From the NCBI RefSeq assembly GCF_022603395.1, contig NZ_JAIBKA010000009.1, forward strand, positions 1 to 64,000: a stretch of 64,000 nucleotides of DNA. Reading direction: 5' to 3'. This DNA is from Desulfoferrobacter suflitae (GTDB taxonomy: Bacteria; Desulfobacterota; Syntrophobacteria; Syntrophobacterales; Syntrophobacteraceae). The notes below the pieces were generated by a model, which was not told the origin of the DNA, did no database searches, and saw nothing but the letters and a program-made list of their open reading frames with translations. A program made the position numbers and the translations under genes. This document shows, one piece after another, positions 26,230 to 35,352 of the stretch; positions within the stretch are counted from its first letter, which is position 1, and each line of letters begins with the position of its first letter.

Positions 26230-26706
26230 TTACCCTGTTTTGTTTATGAGCGCAACGGCATAGGCGGCGATGCCCTCTTGGCGGCCGGCGAACCCCAGTT
26301 TTTCAGTGGTCGTCGCTTTGATACTGATGCAGTTTGCGGGAATCTTCAAGGTGCTCGATATCTTTTTAATCATTTTAGGTATGTATCCGGCAATGCGCGG
26401 CTTTTGCACTACCAGGGTAGTGTCGATGTTGACAACGGTAAAACCTTGTTCTGCCAGCAACTCGACTGTTTTTTCCAGCAGAATGATGCTCGAGATGCCC
26501 CGATATTCAGGGTTATTGTCGGGAAAGTGCTGCCCGATATCACCCATGGCGGCGGCTCCCAAAAGAGCATCACACATGGCGTGGAGCAATACGTCTGCGT
26601 CCGAATGTCCAAGCAGACCGCGATCATGCCCGATCTCCACTCCACCCAAAATCAGTGAACGCCCTTCGGCAAATGCGTGCACGTCGTAACCAAATCCCAC
26701 CCGCAC
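26230..26706 (-). CDS. ispF: 2-C-methyl-D-erythritol 2,4-cyclodiphosphate synthase, 158 aa
   Basis: IspF makes the cyclic diphosphate intermediate of the MEP isoprenoid pathway. The metal-binding DVH (Asp8, His10) in GYDVHAF and the second His in LLGHSDADVLLHA are present, as is the C-terminal ATTTEKLGFAGRQEGI. Length is standard. The gene lies 52 nt downstream of ispD, with cysS about 210 nt further on. Confidence 0.97.
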   Translation of the reverse strand: MRVGFGYDVHAFAEGRSLILGGVEIGHDRGLLGHSDADVLLHAMCDALLGAAAMGDIGQHFPDNNPEYRGISSIILLEKTVELLAEQGFTVVNIDTTLVVQKPRIAGYIPKMIKKISSTLKIPANCISIKATTTEKLGFAGRQEGIAAYAVALINKTG

Positions 26707-26758
26707 CCATTACTCCTGAAAAACAACAGTGTCATCCGCAGCCATATCATTAAAATTC

Positions 26759-27460
26759 TTATCGTTTGGCAAGAAACCATTCCGCCCAAAAAAGATCCGA
26801 AGGTCTTGTCACCTTAATGTTGAAGAATTCGCCTGCGACCACATCGATGGGTCTATTCAGACGTTCCAGCAGAGAGGCGTCATCGGTGCCGGTCCACCCG
26901 CGCTGTTGAGCTTGCCGATAGGCATCCTGAATCAAGTCTCGATGGAAAACCTGAGGGGTTTGAACAAGGATGATCTGGTCCCTTGCCAGCGTTTCCCGCA
27001 CCTGTCCATTATGTACACGCTTGATGGTGTCCGTGGCCGTGACGGCGGCTATGGCGGCGCCGTTCTTACGGGCCCTTTGCCAAGTCTCCTTGAGCAATTT
27101 GACCGAGGCAAACGGGCGTACCGCATCGTGTATCAACACCCAGGAGCACTCCGTGGGCAGTTGTTGCAGGGCATTAAAAACACTGTCCTGGCGCTCTTTG
27201 CCGCCGGCGATCACGTGGATCGAGAGGCTACAGCCGGAGCAATACTTGTGCACCATCTTTTCACTCGCGCCGACCAAATCGGGAGGCGCAACCAGGAGCA
27301 TTTCGGAGATGAAGGGGGCTTGCGACAACCGTTCGATGGTGTGCACCAAAATGGGCTTTCCTGCCAGCATTAAGAACTGCTTGGGCTGTTTGCTTCCCAT
27401 CCGAACGCCGCGTCCCGCTGCAGGAACAATGGCAATGGTTTTCTCGCAAGATTTTTTCAC
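26759..27460 (-). CDS. ispD: 2-C-methyl-D-erythritol 4-phosphate cytidylyltransferase, 233 aa
   Basis: IspD couples CTP to MEP in the isoprenoid pathway. The nucleotide-binding loop AAGRGVRMGSKQPKQF (about 14-29) and WVLIHDAVRPF (about 101-111) are intact, and TDTIKRV and TPQVFHRDLI follow. Length is typical. It heads the ispD-ispF-cysS group and lies next to RNase P RNA on the same strand. Confidence 0.96.
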   Translation of the reverse strand: MKKSCEKTIAIVPAAGRGVRMGSKQPKQFLMLAGKPILVHTIERLSQAPFISEMLLVAPPDLVGASEKMVHKYCSGCSLSIHVIAGGKERQDSVFNALQQLPTECSWVLIHDAVRPFASVKLLKETWQRARKNGAAIAAVTATDTIKRVHNGQVRETLARDQIILVQTPQVFHRDLIQDAYRQAQQRGWTGTDDASLLERLNRPIDVVAGEFFNIKVTRPSDLFWAEWFLAKR

Positions 27461-27506
27461 CGAATCCGTGCCGCTCTTCTTGTAAATGAAGCCGATTCAT
27501 TGGAAA

Positions 27507-27891
27507 GGGAATTTGGAGCAGGTCATAAGCCGGGTTCTGTTCCTTTTCTGCTATACAACAGAAAAGGCAATGGTCATTCCTCTAGGCCCACCGTTACCGA
27601 AGGGCTCAAGCAACCTACCCGAGAGCTCGGACGGGCCGCCCTCAAACGCTCTCCTATTTGGTCTTGCTCCGGGTGGGGCTTGCCCAGCTCCCGGTGTCAC
27701 CACCGAGACTGGTGAGCTCTTACCTCACCGTTTCACCCTTACCCCGCGAAGCACGGGGCGGTCTGCTTTCTGTTGCGCTTTCCTGCTCGTCGCCGAGACT
27801 GGATGTTATCCAGCACCCTGCCCTGTGGAGCCCGGACTTTCCTCCGATCCTGCGCGCGGACCAGCGACCATTTGCCCTACTCCAAATTCCC
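27507..27891 (-). ncRNA. rnpB: RNase P RNA, bacterial type A
   Basis: Read on the minus strand, the sequence has the universal core GAGGAAAGTCCGGGCTCC near the 5' end and ends ACAGAACCCGGCTTATGACC before the P1 arm. The P1 helix is an exact 12-bp complement, 27507-27518 with 27880-27891. The internal GTGAAACGGTGAGGTAAGAG block also fits. It is about 385 nt, a normal size. It is the catalytic RNA that matures tRNA 5' ends. Confidence 0.96.
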
Positions 27892-27996
27892 GTCTTTATT
27901 ACCAAACGACAACAATCGACTGCACGCAAACATTCTAACCATTCAAGTTCGGCGTGCAACAGCCAAATAACAAAGCCGCCAACATTTTGCAACATT

Positions 27997-28674
27997 CTAA
28001 TCCGGGGTCAGGCCCACAATCTCTGTCGCCCTCAGGGTCAAACGGTTGAGCGTTGTTTGTAACTCGCGCCTCATCACCTCGAGGTCTGTCGCGGACATTT
28101 CTCCGGTGATCCATATGGGGGGACCGTATATAAAGGCGACTCGCGCAAAAGGTTTCGCCAACATGGTGCGGTCCCAGCTGCGAAAGCGCCAGCAGGGATT
28201 GGCCGCCATGCTGACAGGCACAAGGGGGGCTTTGGCATGTCGGGCCAACACTAGAATGCCCTTTTGGGCAATTCGAGCCGGTCCCCTCGATCCGTCGGCA
28301 ATGAACCCCCCCGGCTCACCTGATCGCAGGTGCGCTATTATCTGTCGCAGCACCAAACTGCCCCCCTTTCCCGAAGAGCCGCGCACGGACTGATATCCAA
28401 GGTGCTTGAGAACGCGTGAGGCCCAATCGCCGTCGCGGCTGGGACTGACCATGAGCAGCCCGTTGCGATCACGAAAATAATAAACGACACCGGGAAAGGC
28501 GAAGTGCCAGGCAGTGTAGATTATGGATTTCCCGGCGCTTAAAGCGGCTTCTTCATATTCCTGTCCAAATGTTGTAAAGTGACAGGTGTGATGCAGCAGT
28601 CGGATCATCATGGCTGCGGATTGCGGTAGAAAAGGCAGCTTGTCCAAGACGAGCCGAGGGTTTTTTTTGCGCAT
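27997..28674 (-). CDS. DUF374 family lysophospholipid acyltransferase-like protein, 225 aa
   Basis: The protein matches the DUF374 group of acyltransferase-like proteins. AWHFAFPGVVYYF gives the HxxxxD-like motif region, and SPSRDGDWASRVLKHLGYQSVRGSS, GGFIADGSRGP and VPVSMAANPCWRFRSWD are the family blocks (each read from the frame). The start at 28674 is set by the conserved region; the frame is open upstream to 29016 but that part overlaps aroK on the other strand and lacks conservation. Substrate is unknown; lipid A or phospholipid acylation is the general expectation. Confidence 0.8.
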   Translation of the reverse strand: MRKKNPRLVLDKLPFLPQSAAMMIRLLHHTCHFTTFGQEYEEAALSAGKSIIYTAWHFAFPGVVYYFRDRNGLLMVSPSRDGDWASRVLKHLGYQSVRGSSGKGGSLVLRQIIAHLRSGEPGGFIADGSRGPARIAQKGILVLARHAKAPLVPVSMAANPCWRFRSWDRTMLAKPFARVAFIYGPPIWITGEMSATDLEVMRRELQTTLNRLTLRATEIVGLTPD

Positions 28675-28750
28675 ATTTTTTGACAGCCTCGTTGGTTGAA
28701 CGGCATTGTCCACATCATAGCGGTTAACCCGCAAGAGTACAATCCAGCAC

Positions 28751-29290
28751 ATGGAAAAATCCAATATTGCCCTGATCGGTTTTCGCGCTACTGGCAAAAG
28801 TAGCATTGGTGAGAGGCTGGCACAAGTGCTGCAACGCCAGTTTGTGGATATGGACAGTGAGCTGACAAAAGCGTTCGGCCAGAGTATCCACAATTGGGTG
28901 CGGGGGCATGGCTGGGAGTCTTTTAGATACGCTGAATCCGAGCTTCTCAAGGAGCTTGCCGGCTGCAGGCAATTGGTCATTGCCACCGGAGGCGGCGTGA
29001 TCGGGTCTGAAGGCAACCGGACGCTGTTGAAAAAATATTTTTATGTCATCTGGTTGAAAGCCACTCCCGAAACCATCCGTTCCAGATTGCTTGACGATCG
29101 CCGCACCACCCATGTCAATCGACCTCCTCTCACCGACCTCCCCCTTGAGGATGAAATCGATCACCTGCTTCGCGAACGCTTGCCCCTTTATGAAGAGTCT
29201 GCCGATGTAAGCTTTGCGACTGACAACGCCTCCGTGGAGGAAGTGACCGAGCAAATTGTGGAGGGGATGGGCCAGTGCAAGGATGGATGA
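28751..29290 (+). CDS. aroK: Shikimate kinase, 179 aa
   Basis: The enzyme phosphorylates shikimate in aromatic amino acid synthesis. The P-loop GFRATGKS (10-17), the substrate and Mg-binding DMD (33-35), Arg59, the GGG loop (80-82) and the lid region with Arg (RPPLTD) are all visible. Length is standard. It is divergent from the DUF374 gene and convergent with the ptsN-like gene; no other aro gene is nearby. Confidence 0.93.
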   Translation: MEKSNIALIGFRATGKSSIGERLAQVLQRQFVDMDSELTKAFGQSIHNWVRGHGWESFRYAESELLKELAGCRQLVIATGGGVIGSEGNRTLLKKYFYVIWLKATPETIRSRLLDDRRTTHVNRPPLTDLPLEDEIDHLLRERLPLYEESADVSFATDNASVEEVTEQIVEGMGQCKDG

Positions 29291-29322
29291 TAGTGCAACC
29301 AGACGGCAGGGCAGGCCCATTC

Positions 29323-29793
29323 TCAATGGAAGGCCATTTCTTCTTCCAACTCCCTGATGCGGTTCAAAAGATCCTGGGAATCGGCTGCTCCTCTGATCAG
29401 CTGAAGAAAGCGGGGATTTCGGCAAAGTCTGGCGATTCCGGCAAGAATTTGCAGGTGGAGCACCGTCTCTTGAGCTGGAACCACCAACGCCAAAACGATA
29501 TCCACCGGCAAAGCATCCAAAGAATCAAATTCAATGGGGGTTGCCAAACGTATCAACAGCATCGCTCCCCTGTCAGCTTCATCGCTGGTGGTGTGGGGAA
29601 TGCCGATGCCATTGCCTATGCCCGTGCTGAGCACTGCTTCGCGCGATTGCAGGCCGTCATACAGCTTGACAGCGTCCTCTACGATGCCGGCGCGCGCAAA
29701 AGCCTCTGCGATAAAGCGCATCACAGAGTCCTTGTCGCGCAAGTCCATATCCAGATATATCTCGTCGGCTTGAAGACGCTCCCAAATTTTCAT
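29323..29793 (-). CDS. PTS IIA-Ntr/fructose-type protein (PtsN-like), 156 aa
   Basis: This single PTS EIIA type 2 domain has the phosphorylatable His67 in TGIGNGIGIPHTTS and the conserved Arg51 in LQSREAVLSTG. No EIIB or EIIC is encoded nearby, which favours a regulatory IIA-Ntr role over sugar transport. In proteobacteria such proteins relay PEP-dependent phosphorylation to potassium, nitrogen or stress control; the target here is unknown. Confidence 0.85.
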   Translation of the reverse strand: MKIWERLQADEIYLDMDLRDKDSVMRFIAEAFARAGIVEDAVKLYDGLQSREAVLSTGIGNGIGIPHTTSDEADRGAMLLIRLATPIEFDSLDALPVDIVLALVVPAQETVLHLQILAGIARLCRNPRFLQLIRGAADSQDLLNRIRELEEEMAFH

Positions 29794-30028
29794 AATGGCT
29801 TGTATTTAGCAGGGTTGCGAGGGTCAGTCAAATGGTTCTCAACCAGGCCATTGCTGACACGCGACCCGAGAGCACAAGTTCCGGGTGCCGATTCCCGGGC
29901 AAGTCGGTTCCCGTTTTACACCTGATAGAACCCGACACATTGGAATTGCTCGGGTTGACACCCTGCACTCCACACACGGGCTCAGGTCTGTCCAACTATC
30001 AGATCGCAGCCATCGGCTTCGGTTTGAA

Positions 30029-30934
30029 TCAGGACAGCTCGACCTCGTTTTCATCCTCTTCCTGCTCCTCGTCTCTCCTGCCGATGAAGGCCTTGCGCCG
30101 GATGAAAGAAACGACTGCCAGCAATGCTGCAATAAAGAAAATAATTTCGTAGAGATAGTGACCGAGCCATATGAACAATAGGCGCATGCCATTGCGACTG
30201 CTGCGCCACTCGGATTCGAGGGTTGCCAGGGTGCTGTTGAGGTTGTACATCAGCGCGCTGTCCATGTCTTCTCCATTCTTCAGGCTCTGCAGTATCTGCT
30301 TGACACTCTCCCTGCCATAATGGGCGCTCACATACTGCACGAAATCCCTGCTCTGCCGGTATGCCGATGCAAGTTGCCGTTTTTCTGCGGGGAACCTCTT
30401 GCTGAGACGTGCCAGAGGCATTTCACCACGGCTGAAATCAACCGGCGCAACATCTCCCAGTGCAAGGAATTCTCCGACGGTCCCGCTCACCCACTGACAC
30501 ACCCCTTCGTCCAGCCACCTGGGTAATCTGGAGTCTTCTATATTCTCATGGAGCATGAGGTGGCACAGCTCGTGTTTAAGCATGTCATTGAGTTGCCAGG
30601 GTTTTGTAAAATCCGCAGGTGAGACGCGCATGGCGATGAGATTGCTGGCGGGAACGGTAAACGCGATGAAGTGCGGACTGCCGCTCATGGCTGCGAAGTC
30701 TTCAGGACTTTCTACCAGTTTCAAAATGGGACGGGACCGCAGTTGCAGTCCAAGGGATTGCTCCAGCTCGATCTTTATGTGAGGGAATTGTTTCAGAAAG
30801 TGGTCTGCGGCCGGACTGGTTCCCCTCTCGAAAATCACGATCAAGTGCTTGTCTTGCAGGACGGTTTCGGCAGTACTCAGGGGAGCGGATGCTGCATGGA
30901 GCACGAACAAGAACAGGCTGAATAAACTCTTCAA
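30029..30934 (-). CDS. Membrane-anchored MA-like zinc peptidase, 301 aa
   Basis: A signal peptide (about 1-22) is followed by a gluzincin domain with HELCH (121-125) and, 18 residues on, WLDEG with the likely third zinc ligand Glu143. A C-terminal membrane helix (about 250-275) and a short acidic cytoplasmic tail follow, so the catalytic domain should face the periplasm. The start is uncertain: a TTG at 30934 places the signal peptide at the N-terminus, whereas the ORF to 31045 overlaps the cupin gene and lacks one. Substrate is unknown. Confidence 0.65.
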   Translation of the reverse strand: MKSLFSLFLFVLHAASAPLSTAETVLQDKHLIVIFERGTSPAADHFLKQFPHIKIELEQSLGLQLRSRPILKLVESPEDFAAMSGSPHFIAFTVPASNLIAMRVSPADFTKPWQLNDMLKHELCHLMLHENIEDSRLPRWLDEGVCQWVSGTVGEFLALGDVAPVDFSRGEMPLARLSKRFPAEKRQLASAYRQSRDFVQYVSAHYGRESVKQILQSLKNGEDMDSALMYNLNSTLATLESEWRSSRNGMRLLFIWLGHYLYEIIFFIAALLAVVSFIRRKAFIGRRDEEQEEDENEVELS

Positions 30935-30974
30935 CGCAATTTTTCGATAGCCTTCGGCGATGAACGGCAACCAG

Positions 30975-31301
30975 TCAACGGTAATAGACTGCAAGCCAGA
31001 TGGTCTTCTCAGCAGCATCCGTCCATTCCACCCGGTGCCTGACATGAGCCGGGATATTGATCCAGTCGCCCGGTTTCAAAGCAACGACGTCATGGCTTCC
31101 TGCAAATGCCAACCCGGCGCTCCCCGTGAGCAAAACAACCCACTCATCCACGTCTTGATCGTACCAGAACCCTTTCGGGCTGGCATGCCCTTCGGAAATA
31201 ATTTTTTTGATTTTAACATTTTCCGAACCGGCCAGCAGTTCCAACGTTTCGTCTTCTGAACGGCCTCCAGTCGTTCCGGAATAGATGTTGTTGACCATCA
31301 T
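30975..31301 (-). CDS. Cupin domain protein, 108 aa
   Basis: A small cupin with the two beta-barrel motifs: WYDQDVDEWVVLLTGSAGLAF (about 46-66) and LKPGDWINIPAHVRHRVEW (about 76-94), where the His residues of a metal site lie in AHVRHRV; the first motif has Asp/Glu in place of His. A GAGGAG precedes the ATG at 31301. It lies about 40 nt ahead of the peptidase gene on the same strand and may be co-transcribed. Ligand or enzyme activity is unknown. Confidence 0.75.
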   Translation of the reverse strand: MMVNNIYSGTTGGRSEDETLELLAGSENVKIKKIISEGHASPKGFWYDQDVDEWVVLLTGSAGLAFAGSHDVVALKPGDWINIPAHVRHRVEWTDAAEKTIWLAVYYR

Positions 31302-31534
31302 GGCCGATGCAACTCCTCGATAGCATACAGTGTCGTTGGTGTGATAGATTTGGTTTTTGAATCGCGGTGAACAATAATTGAAAGTCTGTAATTCGGCAAG
31401 CTTTGGGTTATGATGGGCAGGGGGCTGGGAAATGCGCCGGCCTGAGACACAAACCACCAATTAGAGGATACTGAAGCGACAGGATACCCAGGGGATTTAT
31501 CCTTCCCACATCTTCCAGATTGGACAGAACGAAC

Positions 31535-32452
31535 ATGTTGCACCTGCTGCCACCGCCCGTTTTGGGCACACTCACTTTTGTCTTGCTCACCGTGAATACT
31601 CTGTTTTTCGCAATCCTGGTGATGGCCATCGTACCTTTCAAGGTTGCCCTGCCCGGCGCAAAATTCAAGCACTTCAGTTATGGATTAATTGAATCGCTGG
31701 TGCAAACCTGGGTTGATGGCAATACGTTGATTTTTCATCTGACGCAAAAGATTGAATGGCGTGTCCAAGGTCTGCACGAGAATTTGAAACGGGACGGCTG
31801 GTATCTCATTATTGCCAACCACCGTTCCTGGGCCGATATCATTGTCCTGCAGACGCTGTTCAATCGCAGAATTCCCTTTCCCAAGTTTTTCATCAAACAG
31901 CAGCTCCTGTATTTTCCTCTGCTCGGCTTTATCTGGTGGGGAATGGATTATCCTTTCATGAAGCGCTATTCGAAAGCGTACCTTAAAAAGCATCCGGAAA
32001 AGCAGGGCAAAGACCTGGAAACGACCCGTCGTGCCTGCGAGAAGTTCAAGCACACGCCGGTAACGATCCTCAATTTCCTTGAGGGCACCCGCTTCTCGCA
32101 GACAAAACGGGTGCAGCAAAATTCACCGTTTCGTCATCTGCTGCTACCCAAGGCGGGCGGTATCGCCTTTGTCCTTTCGGCAATGGGAGAACGCTTCAAA
32201 GAAATTTTGGATGTTACCATTGTCTATCCGGTGCGCAATTTCAGTTTCTGGCATATGCTGAGCGGCCGGCTGCCCCGCATTGAAGTTCGCGTGGATCGCC
32301 TGGCAATCCCCCAGGAGGCTTTAATTAAAGATTACCTGACCGATGCGGATTTCCGCGTGCGCTTCCAGACCTGGGTCAATCAGGTGTGGCAGCACAAGGA
32401 GCGGTTGATCGAGGATATCCGGGTTCAAACATCCGGTACGGCCAATTTGTAG
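31535..32452 (+). CDS. PlsC-type acyltransferase (YihG-like), 305 aa
   Basis: This membrane-bound 1-acylglycerol-3-phosphate acyltransferase-like protein has one N-terminal hydrophobic helix (about 10-38). The catalytic motif NHRSWAD (about 94-100) and the substrate motif EGTRF are present, followed by PKAGGIAFVLSAMG. The length and spacing resemble E. coli YihG. The start at 31535 is an ATG; a TTG at 31520 is an alternative. The 3' end overlaps the convergent response regulator gene by 28 nt. Confidence 0.82.
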   Translation: MLHLLPPPVLGTLTFVLLTVNTLFFAILVMAIVPFKVALPGAKFKHFSYGLIESLVQTWVDGNTLIFHLTQKIEWRVQGLHENLKRDGWYLIIANHRSWADIIVLQTLFNRRIPFPKFFIKQQLLYFPLLGFIWWGMDYPFMKRYSKAYLKKHPEKQGKDLETTRRACEKFKHTPVTILNFLEGTRFSQTKRVQQNSPFRHLLLPKAGGIAFVLSAMGERFKEILDVTIVYPVRNFSFWHMLSGRLPRIEVRVDRLAIPQEALIKDYLTDADFRVRFQTWVNQVWQHKERLIEDIRVQTSGTANL

Positions 32453-33114
32453 CCTACGCCATAGACCGTAACGATGAATTCCTGGTTGGGAAGTTTTTCA
32501 TTAATCTTTTTGCGAAGATTCTTTACATGGGTGTCGATGGTCCGATCATACCCTTCAAAGTCATAGCCTTGCACCTGGTTCAGCAGTTCGTTGCGCGAAA
32601 AGACCCGGTTCGGATGGCCCATAAGAACCTTCAGTAACCCGAACTCACTGGGCGTCAATTCCAGTGCTTGACCGTCAACGGTTACCTGTCGCGTTTCCAT
32701 ATTGAGGGAGATGGGGCCGATGCGGATATAGTCCTCTGCGGGTTCGGCACGAACCCTGCGCAGCACTGCTTTGACCCGTGCCACCACCTCACGTGGGCTG
32801 AAGGGCTTGCAGATATAATCGTCGGCTCCCAATTCCAGACCGATGAGCCGATCGATCTCTTCCACCCGCGCCGTGATCATGATGATGGACACATTGGAAA
32901 ACTTGCGCACTTCCCGGCACACCTCCATACCATCCATCCCGGGCAGCATTACATCCAACAGAATCAAATCAGGATGGTTCCTGCGCACATAGCCCGGCAC
33001 CTCATCTCCACGTTCCAGGTGTGAAGTCTTGTAGCCCGCCCCTTGCAGATAGTCTCTCAGAAGGGCTGAAATCTTCTGTTCGTCTTCGACCACCAGTATG
33101 GTTTGATCAACCAT
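32425..33114 (-). CDS. OmpR/PhoB-family response regulator (BaeR-like), 229 aa
   Basis: The receiver domain has Asp11, Asp54 (phosphorylation site in LILLDVMLPG) and Lys104-like switch residues; a winged-helix DNA-binding domain follows (about 130-226) with the VDTHV-like IDTHVKNLRKKI helix. The histidine kinase gene lies upstream on the same strand, 136 nt away. An efflux operon is encoded about 3 kb away in the opposite direction, similar to BaeSR systems that control exporters; that link is inferred. Confidence 0.88.
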   Translation of the reverse strand: MVDQTILVVEDEQKISALLRDYLQGAGYKTSHLERGDEVPGYVRRNHPDLILLDVMLPGMDGMEVCREVRKFSNVSIIMITARVEEIDRLIGLELGADDYICKPFSPREVVARVKAVLRRVRAEPAEDYIRIGPISLNMETRQVTVDGQALELTPSEFGLLKVLMGHPNRVFSRNELLNQVQGYDFEGYDRTIDTHVKNLRKKINEKLPNQEFIVTVYGVGYKLAVPDV

Positions 33115-33192
33115 AAGATCCCCCGGATTCTCAAATCAACACATTGCGACTTTGCTGATCCCGCATAGTGAGTTACCCTGCTGAAGCTCCAT

Positions 33193-33236
33193 AGTTTCTC
33201 TCCCCTCGTGGCAAAGAGGTCAGGTGAGGGGGAGTG
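33193..33236. repeat. Degenerate GC-rich palindromic repeat
   Basis: CTCTCCCCTC and GAGGGGGAG form an imperfect inverted repeat with AGAGGTCAGG between. It resembles the widespread intergenic CCCTC...GAGGG repeats of proteobacteria and sits between kinase and regulator genes. Confidence 0.35.
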
Positions 33237-33250
33237 ATATGCCCTGTTCT

Positions 33251-34723
33251 TCAGCAGGGAGCGGTTTGCCGCATGGAAGCCGATTTGGCCAGAGGCAGTC
33301 GGACCTCTATTCTAAGACCGCCCGTGGTGCCGTTTGCAGCGGCAATCGTTCCCCCGTGGCTCTCGACAATTGCTTTGCAGATGGCCAGGCCCAGGCCGCT
33401 GCCGCCTTTATTGCGCGTTCTTGCCGAGTCCACACGGTACAGCCGATCAAACAAACGGTTCACCGACTGCTCCGGCACTCCCGGTCCCGAATCCTCGAAG
33501 AAGAGCGAAAGTTCCTGTTGAGAGGTGAAGTTCTGCCAGATCTTCAAGGCTCCGGGTGCATCGGCATAACGCAGAACATTTTCCAATATATTGCCATAGA
33601 GCTGACCAAGCCGGCCGGCGTCGCCCAGCACAGCAACTTTAGCGGCTGATCGCGGCGGGACCTGAAGGTCTATTGCGGCTGCTTCAAACCGGTTGCGATA
33701 CAGTTCCAGAGTCTCTTCCAGCACCTGAATTGGGTCGACAGGTTGCGGGTCCAGGCGCAAGGCTCCTACGTCAGCCATGGATAACTCATGGAGATCGTTC
33801 ACAATGTTGTTCAGATGGAGCACTTCCGCATAGAGGGAATCGAGTGCCTGACGATTGACCTCACGAACTCCATCCTGCATCGCTTCGATTTCTCCGCGAA
33901 GAATCGATAAGGGTGTTCTGAGTTCGTGAGAGATGTCGGATATCCACTGTTTTCTCATCTCTTCGTAGTGTTCGAGAGTTTGAGCCATGGTATTGAAATC
34001 CAAAGCCAGCTGACCCAGCTCATCCCCAGATCGGACCTCTATGCGCGTGTTGAACTCGCGTGAAGCAAGCGCTTGCGTCCCCTCGGCCAATTTCCTGATG
34101 GGCGATAGCAGATGCCGGGAAAGGAAAAACGAAACGGCGGCGGTCAATAGAAAAATACCGCCTCCTATCAGGTAGAACAATTTGTTTTGTTCCCGCAGGA
34201 AAGCGGCTTCCAGAGGAGTCAAACTGGGCTCTCGCTTGCTGACGCCCAGCCAGCCGATCAATTTACCGTTCACAACAATTTCCCGCAGTGAAGACGCTTC
34301 GTACTCTTTTGCGCGGCCTGCAACCAGACGTTTGTTTGCATCCAGCAGGAATACCTGACTTCTAAGATCAAATGGATGTCTCACCGGTCTGCTGGAGGAC
34401 CCCGGGCTGTCGCCTTCCTGTTCAGAACCGGCACCAGGAACGGAGCGCGCCTGTTCAAGCTCACGACTCCTACGTCCGGCTGACCGGATCATTTTGCGCC
34501 AGCGGTCGGAATCAGCCGCCAACTGATTCCACCCCCCGGTGGTCTCATATTCGGAGATGAGCAGATCGGTCAACTCAGCAAGTTTTTCCATCTGCATTTT
34601 CTTCACATAGTTGACGAAGATGCGCCGTCCCAGAAAGTGCAGGGCGCCTATCGTCAAGGCGGCGATGGCAAACGATGTGAGCAGCAGAGCGGCGAAGATT
34701 TTATAGGAGAGCTTTACTCTCAC
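33251..34723 (-). CDS. Sensor histidine kinase (BaeS-like), 490 aa
   Basis: The kinase has a membrane helix at about 10-30, a periplasmic sensor region, a second helix near 165-190, a HAMP domain, the H-box SHELRT with His266 as the phosphorylation site, and an HATPase domain with N, G1 (SGPGVPE) and G2 (GGSGLGLAI) boxes. The GTG at 34723 has GGGAG upstream; the longer ORF from 34801 adds unconserved residues. It forms a pair with the downstream response regulator. Confidence 0.88.
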   Translation of the reverse strand: MRVKLSYKIFAALLLTSFAIAALTIGALHFLGRRIFVNYVKKMQMEKLAELTDLLISEYETTGGWNQLAADSDRWRKMIRSAGRRSRELEQARSVPGAGSEQEGDSPGSSSRPVRHPFDLRSQVFLLDANKRLVAGRAKEYEASSLREIVVNGKLIGWLGVSKREPSLTPLEAAFLREQNKLFYLIGGGIFLLTAAVSFFLSRHLLSPIRKLAEGTQALASREFNTRIEVRSGDELGQLALDFNTMAQTLEHYEEMRKQWISDISHELRTPLSILRGEIEAMQDGVREVNRQALDSLYAEVLHLNNIVNDLHELSMADVGALRLDPQPVDPIQVLEETLELYRNRFEAAAIDLQVPPRSAAKVAVLGDAGRLGQLYGNILENVLRYADAPGALKIWQNFTSQQELSLFFEDSGPGVPEQSVNRLFDRLYRVDSARTRNKGGSGLGLAICKAIVESHGGTIAAANGTTGGLRIEVRLPLAKSASMRQTAPC

Positions 34724-35182
34724 CTGGAAACTCCCTGATTCAAGTTGGTCCGCGCATAAAAGCATGCCGGCATTGCGATATGAGCCCGAGTCCGGCAACA
34801 CTCAGGGACTGAAAGCGTCTCTTGTAAGCCCGAGCAAAACCGTCATCCCGGTGAAATACCGCCCCGGCGGCAGCGATCCGGAAAACTCCGCAGAACCTGG
34901 TTTCCATCATCCCCCAGAATGATATGAGAAGACTTTTACAGAACGCTCAACAATCAACATATTTTTATCCCATTGGCAGGGGATTTTGCCACCGTTCACA
35001 ATCTTCCCATGGATTCTCCACATCTTGTTCACAATTTGCACTGTAACATCATTTTCTCAACATAGTTTCTTCATATTCTCTCCACAATCAATTGTTATTC
35101 AAGAATTCAAAGTCGCCAATCAGCTTTGTTTTGCCCAGCTGAAGGCGCTTTGAAGGCGGCCACCGGGCGATGGAGGGATGTG
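34724..35182. other. Intergenic control region between kinase and small membrane protein
   Basis: No gene is seen in 459 nt. The AT-rich right part carries loosely repeated boxes: ATTCTCCACAT near 35013, TTTTCTCAACAT near 35052 and ATTCTCTCCACAAT near 35074. These could be binding sites of the divergent two-component regulator; this is not shown. Confidence 0.35.
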
Positions 35183-35287
35183 ATGGGAGAGTTGGTGAAA
35201 AGCCTTATTGACACAGTGCTGCGGCTTGCTGTCATTGCAGCCGCTTTCCTTGTGTACACGTTCAGCATTTATGGGGCAATGTACTGA
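35183..35287 (+). CDS. Small single-pass membrane protein, 34 aa
   Basis: ATG at 35183 with GGAGGG 5 nt upstream opens a 34-codon frame to TGA at 35285. The product has a charged N-terminus (MGELVKSLIDTVLR) and one hydrophobic helix (about 15-30), the layout of small membrane proteins. It lies 65 nt ahead of the SH3 protein gene in the same direction. The family is not recognised. Confidence 0.5.
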   Translation: MGELVKSLIDTVLRLAVIAAAFLVYTFSIYGAMY

Positions 35288-35352
35288 AACCTGACCGGGA
35301 CTTCCAGGTTGGTCAAGAACCAAGCTGGGTCTGGGTTGAAAAGGAGGCCGTA

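Noticed and set aside
33120-33250. 18-codon ORF between kinase and regulator
   Set aside because: A weak GGGGAG precedes it, but it is very short and lies in a dispersed repeat-like sequence.
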